In this document: in pieces, positions 54,551 to 64,000 of the stretch | Layout: each line of letters begins with the position of its first letter | Position numbering within the stretch: position 1 is the stretch's first letter | Assembly: GCF_014633365.1 (NCBI RefSeq) | Contig: NC_068338.1 | Span: forward strand, 17,184,616 to 17,248,615 | DNA from: Diospyros lotus | Lineage: Eukaryota > Streptophyta > Magnoliopsida > Ericales > Ebenaceae | Reading direction: 5' to 3' | Length of the DNA stretch: 64,000 nt | Position numbers and translations under genes: made by a program | Notes under the pieces: model-generated | What the model saw: only the letters and a program-made list of their open reading frames with translations | Database searches by the model: none | What the model was told of the DNA's origin: nothing

Positions 54551-56417
54551 CCGCTAAATAAGTAGTCCCGTCGCTAAATAAGTTCATTTTATTTTTTATT
54601 TTTTAAATTATTTAGTGACGGGTTGTCCCGTCACTAAATAAATTTCATTTTATTTTTGAATTTTTTTAATTATCGCTAAATAAAGTTTATTTTATTTTTT
54701 ATTTTGTTTAATTATTTAGCGACGGGTTGTCCTGTCACTAAATAATTTTATTTTATTTTATATTTTTAAATTATTTAGTGACGGAAAATCCGTCACTACA
54801 GAAATTTCATTTCATTTTTTAATTTTTTTAATTATCGATAAATAAAATTTATTTTATTTTTTATTTTATTTAATTATTTAGCGACTGGTTGTCCCGTCGC
54901 TAAATAATTTTATTTCTTATTTTGTTTAATAATTTAACGACGGGCATTCTTGTCGCTAAATAATTTCAATTTATTTTTATTTTTTTCAATTATTTAGTGA
55001 CGGGTTATCCCGTCACTAAATAAATTTCATTTTATTTTTTAATTATAGCTAAATAAAGTTTATTTTATTTTTTATTTTTTTTAATTATTTAGCGACGGGT
55101 GTCCCGTCGCTAAATAATTTTATTTTATTTTTTATTTTTAAATTATTTACTAACGGAAACCCGTCACTATAGAAATTTCATTTTACTTTTTATTTTTTAA
55201 ATTACTTAGTGACAGGTTCGCCCGTCACTAAATAAATTTCATTTTATTTTTTAATTTTTTTAATTATGGTTAAATAAATTTTATTTTATTTTTTATTTTG
55301 TTTAATTATTTAGCGACGGGGTGTCCCGTCGCTAAATAATTTTACTTTATTTTTTATTTTTAAATTATTTAATGATGGGTTTTCCGTCACTACATAAATT
55401 TCATTTTAGTTTTTATTTTTTAAATTATTTAGTGACGGGTTCTCCCGTCACTAAATAAATTTAATTTAATTTTTTAATTTTTTTAATTATCATTAAATAA
55501 AATTTATTTTATTTTTTATTTTGTTTAATTATTTAGTGACGGTTTTTCCGTTGCTAAATAATTTTAATTTATTTTTTATTTTTAAATTATTTAGTGATGG
55601 GTTTTCCGTCACTACATAAATTTCATTTTACTTTTTATTTTTTAAATTATTTAGTGACGGGTTTTTCCGTCACTAAATAAATTTCTTTTTATTTTTCAAT
55701 TTTTTTAATTATCGCTAAATAAAGTTTATTTTAGTTTTTATTTTTTAAATTATTTAGTGACGGGTTCTTCCATTACTAAATAAATTTCATTTTATTTTTG
55801 AATTTTTTTAATTATCGCTAAATAAATTTTATTTTATTTTTTATTTAATTGAATTATTTAGCGACGAGCGCTCCAGTCGCTAAATAATTTTATTTTATTT
55901 TTTATTTTTTAAATTATTTAGTGACGGGCTGTTCCATCACTAAATAAATTTTATTTTATTTTTGATTTTTTTAATTATTTAGCGACGAGTATTCCCGTTA
56001 CTAAATAATTTCATTTTATTTTTTATTTTTTAAATTATTTAGTGACGGATTTTCCGTCACTAAATAAATTTCATTTTATTTTTTTAGGTTTTTTAATTAT
56101 CGCTAAATAAATGTTATTTTATTTTTTATTTTATAAATTAGTTAGTGACGGGTTTACCCATCGCTAAATAAATTTTATTTTATTTTTATTTTAGTTAATT
56201 ATTTAGCGACGGTTTGTCCCATCGCTAATTTAAACATTTTAATGAAAAATATTAAAAATATTTAGTGACGGAATTTTGCGTCGCTAATTCCGTCGCTAAA
56301 AATTAAAAAAAAATTAAAAATTTGGTCACGAAATTTCCTTCGCAAATCCGTCTCTAAATAGTGACGGAAAAATTTCGTCACTAAATCCGTCACTAATTAA
56401 TGGATTTTTTTGTAGTG
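54551..56417. mobile_element. CACTA-like element made of a hairpin array
   Basis: More than 20 imperfect palindromes of the form TTTAGTGACGGG-loop-CCCGTCACTAAA are spaced alternately about 60 and about 100 bp apart, separated by ATTTTATTTTTTATTTT-like spacers. The right end is TTTTTTTGTAGTG at 56405-56417, a CACTA-type terminus. The left terminus is missing and the array meets LTR sequence directly at 54550. Similar GACGGG palindromes are known as subterminal repeats of plant CACTA elements, but here they fill the whole element. No transposase is present. Confidence 0.8.
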
Positions 56418-56970
56418 CATGTCACATCAAACTAATTATCAATGATTCGATCATTCACAATAACCACAATTATCCTATCATTTCTTGTAATGATTTCGAC
56501 TAATGACCTCAAATCAATAGTCTCTAAATCTCTTGGATCCATAATCATGGTTACCGAGCTAACCTTATACCCGAATCATATCATCACATCCTAACTTCAA
56601 TAGTTAGATTATTTTGCTTGTACTGGCTTTCATCAGGCTTTCACTATTCACTAAGAATAGTAACCGTATACTAGATTAGTGTCTGTATGTGAATAATACA
56701 CCAGATAAGTTTCTAGGAAAGAGATGTGGGTCACAAATGGATACACTTAAATACCAAGTCTTTCCTTAACCAGAACTTTCCTAAACATGCACTTCCATTA
56801 CACAACACTTAAATCCAATAACCTTTAAGCCTTTAACGGACAATTCCCAAATCTTCTAAATAGGGATTTCATCTTACGAACCCTTAGTCTCTTTCCTCTA
56901 AGCCTCCACTTGGGGTTCCTACTAACTGGTTCTATTAATATTGGATCCCGTTAAGTCTACAAACTGCTAT

Positions 56971-59729
56971 TGTAAGACCCCGTTTCGGCATAAGGTTGCC
57001 ATGTAATTTCAGTTAGATTAAAATACCGAAAAGTGGGTTTAATAATAAAATAAATTGTCGAATCAATTGTAGGAAATGCCCTAGAGAGTAATTGGCTATG
57101 AGAAATGATATGATCTTGATGAGGGTTCTAAAATGGGATTTATGGAAGTAAAAGAAATTTGAATTGAAACAGTTTTCGGTATAGATAAAATGCAGCTATG
57201 ATTTAGGCTGAAAAATCGAATTATCGTAGGAGACTTTCAAAAAATAAATGAAACCCTAAGGGGGCTCCGATTTTGCTTGAGAAATAACCCTGAAGTGGTT
57301 TTAGAATAAAACAAAGGTCCAGTGATGACATATGAATGAAATTATCTTTTATCGAGTAAGTTTGAAATTATTAATTTAGGATTTAATGTATTGTAACGTA
57401 AATTAATTTGTCGTTTCAAGATATAATTGCAATTTGGGAAATTGCTAGTGAAATAGAGACGAAAAGTGAGATTTAAATGTGTAATTTTTTTATTATTATA
57501 ATATAATACAATTATATATATATATATATGTACGCGTTGTGTGTGTGCGTGTGCGTGCTGTGTGTGCTCAAGAAGGAATGCGAATGGAGGCGTTGGGGGC
57601 AGATTTACGGCTAGATGGATTTGGATGTCGTGTGTGCGGGTGTGCTGGAGGAAGCCTCATGGCCGATGCAAGTGGATATATCTATATCTATCTATCTATC
57701 TATATGCTTACAAGAATGAAAATGAAATCAGAGACTTGCAGAGAGAGAGAGAGAGGTGCTGGCCGAGGCAGCGCCATGGCCGCGAGCAGCAAGCTCGATC
57801 GGCCATGGCAGCACGGGGGTGGTTGCGGCGTCGGGCGGTGCTGCGAGCAGGCGAGGCGTCCGGCGATGGAAGGCGGCGAGGAGCTGGTTGTTGCAGCGGT
57901 CTCACGCGGCCATGGCAGCCGCGAGCAGCGGCTGAGGCGCGACAGCAAGCAAGGTAGGGGGCGACGCGAGCGGGTGGCAGAGGCTGTTCGGTGGTCGGCG
58001 AAGCGAAATCCAACCGGAGGCGGCCGGTGAGGCAGGCGGCAAGGCGCGCGGGCGGCGGCTGGCATGGCTGGTTCGTGCGAGAAGAAGAAGAAGAAGAAAG
58101 AAGAAAAGGAAAGAAGAAAGAAGAAAAAGAAAGGAAAGAAAGAAGAAAAGGAAGGCTGGGCATGTGCGTGGTTGCAGGAAGAAAACAGGGGAGGCAGAAG
58201 GTGAATAGTAGAAGAGGGAAAAGAAATAAAAGAAAAAGAAAAGGAAAAGAAAAGAAAAGAAAAGGAGAAAAACGAAAAAGAAATGGAGAAAAATTTTAAA
58301 AAATGTCAGAAAAATTCTGGAAAATAGGAAATGTAGATTTATGATTATTCCGGAGACTTTGGCTAGAAAAATTGTTCGGGTACGCATTTTGAGGTAGAGG
58401 CATGCATACCGAGAAAGTTTGAAAGTCTAAGTTAAGGTAAATAAAATTCTTTAAATTTTTTTTAAAAAAATCATAAATATTATTTTATGTATTGTCATAG
58501 TAAAATATTTGAGAAAATAATTGAGAAATATTTAGTTTAGATTTATTAAGGAAAAATATAAATAAATAAGAGAAAAAATAAAGAAAATGCAAGAAATTAT
58601 AAAAAAATAGGTTTTAATGCTTATTTAAATAAATGTAATGATTAGAATGCTTTGAGCCTTAAGTTGAAGTGACTTGTGCGAGTTTTGAGATTGGCACGCA
58701 AATCAAGATGATGCACGTAAATCGAGGCAGTCGCTCACTTGAGGTTAAAAGCTCGCTTCTTGAGGCTGAAGAAAATTTCAAAGATAAGCTAGTTTTCTCA
58801 AAACTTAATTTATTTATAAAAGGTATTTTCTAAAAACGTACCCTACTGTTTGAAATGGTATGCCTATATGTTTGATATGATGTATGCTTTAAAGTATGTT
58901 TTGGCATGTTATCATATTATGTTACGATGTGTTTGCACGTAGATGCATTGACATGTTATTATGAGATGCATACATACATAAACGTTACCATCCATCATGC
59001 ATTGCATATGTTTGAGAGTACGGACAAGCAACGTCGGCTCAGGCCGGTATGAAAGTTATTAAAGGCTTGTCGGCTCAAACGACCAAGTGGAAAGGACATT
59101 GTTACATTTTGCACTCATGCATGCAAATTTATAAATGAATGCTTACTTAGATGATTCATCATCTAACTTAGGCTTTGCCTTTGGAATATTCAAACGTTCC
59201 AAATGGAGATTGTAGTAGAAACGATGATGAATGAGGCATGACATGGCACTTAGCAAAGTGCATGATGAAATGAATGTGAAAGGAATGTATGATATGTGGC
59301 CCATGTATTTAAGTTCTGCTACTTTGTACTCTGAACGTTTTGAAAGTCCATGATGTAAGATATGATTTATGATTGAAATTTAAGAAATGATAATGTATAA
59401 CCCTATTTAGGGTTAATGTTGGTTGAAAACTTATATTATATATTAAGTTATGTTGAGATGTTATGTTCCATTGATGAATAGTCTTGTATTAAGGATTAAG
59501 TTCGAGAAGCGATGATATAAGAGCTGATTAATGATTAATATTAAGATGTCAGGTTCAATTTTAACTTCCGCATTTGATGTATATGATGATTCTCTTTTGA
59601 GATAAATGTATGAAAATTTTGGGATAGATAAGAGCAATTATATGGTTTAGTCGTAGTTTTAAATAGAAAAAAATTATTGTCCTAGAATTATCCCAGTTTA
59701 TAAATCGTCTGAGAAAGTGGGGCATTACA
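56971..59729 (+). mobile_element. Solo LTR, family D, in opposite orientation to its host element
   Basis: 2759 bp, TGTAAGACCCC to GTGGGGCATTACA, flanked by GCTAT (56966-56970 and 59730-59734). It inserted into the leader of the element at 53054-62460. Because the host's 5' LTR (59824-62460) belongs to the same family in reverse orientation, the two form an inverted repeat with only 94 bp between them. Purine-rich and GC-rich parts (57740-58300) produce long chance frames on both strands. Confidence 0.92.
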
Positions 59730-59810
59730 GCTATTCCCTAATCTCCAAATAGGGTTTAACTCTGATATCAACTACAATCAGAGTCACTTAAGTCTTCCAT
59801 TAAACTTAAG

Positions 59811-59823
59811 CTCTGATACCAAC
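59811..59823 (-). other. Primer-binding site of the LARD-like element
   Basis: On the minus strand GTTGGTATCAGAG directly follows the LTR end GGGGCATTACA. It contains TGGTATCAGAG, complementary to the 3' end of initiator tRNA-Met. It fixes the orientation of the element and identifies 59824-62460 as the 5' LTR. Confidence 0.9.
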
Positions 59824-62465
59824 TGTAATGCCCCGTTTTTTCGGGTGCGTCATAAATTGGGACAATTGTGGGACAATAAATTTTTTTCCTTTCAAACTAA
59901 TCCTAAATCACATCATTCCTTGTATCCGTCCTAGAATTCCCATACATCAATCTCGAAAGAGAATCATTATATATATCAAATGCGAAAGTAAGGATCGAAC
60001 CTGATATCTTAACATTGATCATAAATCAATTCTTACATCATCGTCCCTTAACATAACTTAATACAAAGTATAGGTTCTCAACATTAACCCTAAATAGGAT
60101 TATACATCATTATTCCTTAAAAAGTTCAGATTTCAAAGTAATAGAACTTAAATACATTAGGCTACATAACATACATTTCATGCACCTTGCTAGGTACCAT
60201 TTCATACCCCATTCTTCCTCGTATCTATTACAATCTCCATCTGGAACGTTTGAATATTTTAGGGACAAAAATCAAGTTAGATGATGAATCATCTAAGGGT
60301 ATAGAAAACATATTTTGTGTATGAATGCAATGTTTTACTCATCATAAAGGTTAATTACACCCTTTATGCTACTCACAATTTTTGCGGCCACCTCTTTCGA
60401 AGCATGGGTGTATGGGTGCACCGTTGGTAAAGCAACGGTGCCAGTTCGTACTCCTTACGGCCACAATGCGTGTGATCGATGATATCAACGTGTAGATATG
60501 CATTTCATAGCATGTCATGTATGCAATCTACATGATGGATACATATTAAAGCATGTCAATATGATGAAAGCATTCCTGAGGATCGGGGTTTGAAACATAA
60601 ATAACCTACATCAACCATTTTCCATAAAACTAAATCTAGTTGGGATGTACCACTTATCTTCTTAAGCTTATTGGGATACCTCGATATTCGCATCTTACCT
60701 CGAAATTCGTGCATCGCCTCGATTTGCGTGCTAACCTCAAAATTCGCACAAGTCACTTCAACTTTAAGTCTCAAATCATCCTAATCACCATATTTGATTA
60801 AATAAGTATTAAAACCTATTTTTCAAAATTTCTTACATTTTCTTTATTTTTCTTTCTATTTCTTCCTATTTTTCCTCAATAAATCCAAACTAAATATTTC
60901 TAAAATATTTTCTCAAATATTTTACTACGAAAATTTATAAAATAATATTCCCGATTTTCTGAAATTTTCTAGAGAATTTTACTTACCTTAACTTACCTTC
61001 TCCGACTTCCTCGATATGCGCGTCATATCCTCAAAAAGCGTGCTTGGATAATTTTTCTTTCAAAAATCTCTGAAAATATTACTAAATCTTCAAATCCTAC
61101 TTTTCAGAAATTTTTCCATTTTTTTCTTCCATTTTCTTTTCCTTTCTTTTCTTTCTTTTTTTTTTTCTTTTCTTTTTCTACGATTCATCATCTCCTTCCT
61201 TTGGCTTCTGCGCACGCAACACCTACAACCGGCTCTTTCGCCATGCCCAGCTATCGCTGTCTGCTGCTCCGCTCGCGCTGCTGCTGGCACCTCCGCCACA
61301 CCACCGCCCGCTGCAACGGCCGCACCACCGCCCGCCACTGATAGCTGCTCGCGGCCACCGTTAGCCATAGCTGGTTGCTGCCTCATTGCAGCGGCTTGTT
61401 GCCATGGTTGCTGCTTCTATGTTACCAGCTTTGGCTGTCTCCGGTCATCGTTCCAGACTCCATTGAGCTTCCTTGCGGCGGCTCCAGCTTCACCCCACTT
61501 GCGTCTCGCCTTCCCCGTGAGTTGCCATGCTTGCTGCGATAATGCCATGGCCGCGCCTCCATCTACCTTCCATCTCTCTCTCTCTCTCTCTCTCTCTCCC
61601 TCCCTTACTTCTCTCGGATTGCCCAACCCAAGCTCTTTCTCCCTTGCATCTCTCGGCCAAAGCTCTCTCTGGCTTGCCATTTGCTTGCTTCCATTTCTCT
61701 TTATTTATAGGTAATTCCCTTGCCTCGAGCCTGCCATGGCGCCATCCCTCAATGCGTGAAAATCTTCACTTGCAAAAGAAAGAGTGGCCATCAAGTTGTA
61801 GGGCATGGCTGAAGCTTGCAGGGCGTGGGATGATTTGCAGAGGCATGGCCTCACGCGCACTGATACGCACACATATCACGTGTACATATATATAACTACA
61901 TACTACATTAATATATATAGGAAACTGTGTAATTAAATTAAGAAAAGTTACACATTAAACCCCAAATTTCATCCCTATTACACTAGTGCAATTCCCTAAT
62001 TGTAACTACGGCCTTAAACCTCAAATTAATTTGCACTACAATACCGAAAACGCAAAATTAATAACTTCAAAACTTAGTCGAAAAGGATGATTGGTCTCAG
62101 TGTCCTTACCGGGCTATTGCTTCATCCCGAAACCACTGAAGGGTTGATCCTTACGCATAATTGGAGCCCCCCTAAGATTTCGTTGATTTTTTGGGAGTCC
62201 CTTGTGACATTTCGGTTTTGCAGCCTAAATAATAATTGTATTTTATTTGTACCAAAAACTGTTCCCGATCTGATTTCTTTCGATACCATAAATCCTATCT
62301 CGGGATGCTTATCAACGCCGTATCATTTCCTTTAAACAATTTCACTCCGAGGCATTCCCTATAGTTGATTTTGTACTTATAACTACTATTAAGCTAATTT
62401 TTCGGTCTTCTAAACTTATTGAAATTACGTGGTAACCTCATACGAACATGGGGTATTACAATTTT

Positions 62466-62975
62466 GGTACTAGAGATAGCTATTGAATATCTGGGGGCTT
62501 AAGAGAAAATATTAATTTATATTACCTTGGGGAAATAGGAAAAATATTTGGTAAATTCGAGTATAAGTGAAATTAGTAATCTAAGGTGTATTACCCTACG
62601 CATGTTTGCCTAATGCGGGCAAACTTAGGGTGGCATAGGCCCCATATACCCCCTACATGCTTGCGCCAGGTAACATACGTGAGCAACTGATCAAAGCCCC
62701 CACAACCCATTAAGATTAAGTTATCTTTATTGCAAAGAGGTTGGCCTCATCATTAGGGCATAGCTATTTGCCAACCTTGCTAGTTATCCATCTTCAGTTG
62801 CAAAAAGTAACAGACATGACAACCACATAAGGTATGCAACTTTCTAAGCATGGTGTGTTTTTTTATGTATGTTTTGTTGCTTATTAAACTCATTCAATCC
62901 TTAATTAACTCGAGCATTAAATAATAGATCATACATGGAATTAATCACCAATATATTTGTTAAGAAACATGATAA
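62466..62975. repeat. LTR continuation and second copy of a dispersed repeat
   Basis: 62466-62589 continues the sequence broken at 53053. 62590-62970 matches 5550-6175 without the SINE: the single CATGGTGTGTTTTTT at 62848-62862 is the empty target site. No coding content. Confidence 0.7.
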
Positions 62976-63344
62976 CACTAGAAGAAAAGTAGCTTTTAGT
63001 GGCGGTCAAAAGATATTTGTCACAAATACAACTATTGGTTGCGGCCAAAAACTGTTTGTCACTAAAAAATGCATGTTTAGTGGTGGCCGCAGAAACTGGC
63101 CACTAAAGAACTCATTATTTGTGACACCCACGATTTGTGACCACTAAATGTGCATTATTGTGATAGTCGACCGTGGCAGCCACTAAAAATTAGGGTAGTG
63201 GTCATATAAATCAAGTTATTTTGAGAGGGTCGGTATTGGCGGTCACTAAAAGACGATTATTAGTGACGACCATGTGTGGTGGTCACTAAAAGTGGATTAT
63301 TTGTGACAGTTGAACATGGCGGCCACAAAAACAAGCAAGCTTAT
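62976..63344. mobile_element. Truncated CACTA-like element
   Basis: It starts CACTAGAAGAAAAGTAGC directly after the point where the dispersed repeat breaks off. It continues with many copies of GTGGYSGYCACTAAAA-type palindromic phrases (63000-63320), usual for CACTA subterminal regions. The right end is lost; at about 63345 sequence of a family B LTR begins. Confidence 0.65.
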
Positions 63345-63525
63345 TTGTAACAGCCATTGGTTCATTATTTGTGTATTATTGCATGTGTTATTGTGTAGCT
63401 TGAGTTGTGGTTCATGGCACAGTTTGTGTGCGGAATGCAAGCAAGGTAGTTTATATAGCCTCTTTGTTTCCTTATGCTTGTTGAATTTTGTGACTCACTC
63501 TTGCTCTCCATTTAGGTATGATTAG
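63345..63525 (+). mobile_element. Family B LTR fragment
   Basis: GGTTCATTATTTGTGTATT through TTTTGTGACTCACTCTTGCT matches 36248-36405 of the solo LTR in the same orientation with few changes. It is cut at both sides. Confidence 0.8.
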
Positions 63526-64000
63526 TGGTTAATTTTGTAAAATTTTGTTATAATTATAACCCTTGTTTTGATTTTAAATTGGTTTAATTGAATAGTTATT
63601 TACAATATATATAAATATCTATAATATATAATATAATATATAAACATAATACATATATATATATCCATATAAGTGCATCTCATGTGTGCATATCATATAA
63701 TCATGCATAATATATAATATATTAATATCACATATGTTCACGAGGGCTTGCTTGGAGGATAAAATTATTAAAATTGTAATTGAAGCCCAATTTAGAAGAC
63801 CCAACAAGGAAGGTCAACATTTAATTGCAAGTTAGAATGAAGAAATAGCCCATCACATGCCCATTAAATTGAAGGCCCAAGGCCCAACACATGTTTAAAA
63901 CCTAACTTGAGCAAGCCTATGGAAGACATCATTTGGAGAAGGACTAAGCATTATTTTTAATCCTAATGAAAATCAAAAACCCAATTGTAGAAATCTATTT
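63526..64000. other. AT-rich non-coding end of the window
   Basis: It contains TA-rich simple sequence (63600-63730) and a few AAGGCCCAA phrases (63870-63890). No gene or element end is seen. Confidence 0.45.

Larger units (their letters stand above)
53054..62460 (-). mobile_element. Non-coding long-LTR retrotransposon (LARD-like) with nested insertions
   Basis: Flanked by ATTTT at 53049-53053 and 62461-62465. The 5' LTR is 59824-62460 (2637 bp, minus strand). The primer-binding site is at 59811-59823, and leader sequence runs 59735-59823 and 56418-56965. A partial 3' LTR (53054-54550) matches the downstream half of the 5' LTR. No gag or pol is seen anywhere, as in large retrotransposon derivatives that rely on other elements. 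The solo LTR at 56971-59729 and the hairpin array at 54551-56417 inserted later; the 3' LTR's upstream half is missing. Confidence 0.85.

Noticed and set aside
54551..56417. CRISPR-like array because of repeated palindromes with spacers
   Set aside because: The spacers are AT-rich and similar to each other, spacing alternates, a CACTA terminus is present, and the genome is a plant nucleus.
57539..58387. Overlapping frames of 121-163 codons on both strands
   Set aside because: They fall in the GC-rich and purine-rich part of a solo LTR; the peptides are low-complexity and the region is non-coding in the family.

Overview
The window is nuclear DNA of a flowering plant, most likely a eudicot. 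The basis is AT-rich intergenic sequence, a split aldehyde-oxidase gene with a typical plant intron acceptor, two G-type lectin receptor kinases, and a dense nest of plant LTR retrotransposons, Cassandra elements with 5S-like LTRs, LINEs, SINEs and CACTA elements. I cannot name the species. Only three host genes or gene parts are supported: the last exon of an abscisic/indole-3-acetaldehyde oxidase (1589-1821, +) and two intact intronless lectin receptor kinases, here called gene A (8453-10813, +) and gene B (24968-27331, -). Nearly everything else is transposon-derived.

1-8 kb: a degenerate LINE end, the aldehyde oxidase exon, AT-rich repeats, a minus-strand LTR-retroelement fragment, and a repeat carrying a SINE. 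8-29.8 kb: a large inverted duplication. Genes A and B point toward each other, and their arms include a CACTA element and a complete Cassandra element in mirror image. Coordinates of paired landmarks sum to a constant 35781, from the stop codons to the outer Cassandra ends. The upstream gene halves are diverged (about 60 amino-acid differences by eye), whereas everything from 10228 to 14372 is almost identical to 21304-25553. At the inner end of the right arm lies a 780-bp fragment that is a direct-orientation copy of 4658-5437. The spacer (14.4-20.5 kb) holds most of a LINE split by a 3.4-kb solo LTR, plus unclassified retroelement sequence. Because the LINE is complete, with both target duplications, only on the left, the left arm was the donor and gene B's last third and 3' flank are a copy of gene A's.

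29.8-40.4 kb: retroelement debris. It includes a tRNA-derived SINE, a copia-type LTR with broken gag interrupted by a solo LTR, and an extremely GC-rich LTR-like segment with a TATA box. 40.4-53 kb: a long solo LTR interrupted by two other solo LTRs, then another LTR carrying a Cassandra and a copia solo LTR. 53-62.5 kb: a non-coding long-LTR element flanked by a perfect 5-bp duplication, holding a CACTA-type array of more than 20 hairpins and a solo LTR in opposite orientation. 62.5-64 kb: further repeat fragments.

The genes do not form a pathway. The two receptor kinases are a paralogous pair being homogenised at their kinase ends while their extracellular lectin domains differ. The most unusual aspects are the mosaic palindrome with template-switch-like junctions, Pol III-like sequences (5S-like and tRNA-like) inside LTRs of unrelated families, short-motif swarms inside several LTR families, and the hairpin array. 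I found no CRISPR array, bacterial-type operon or new enzymatic system.
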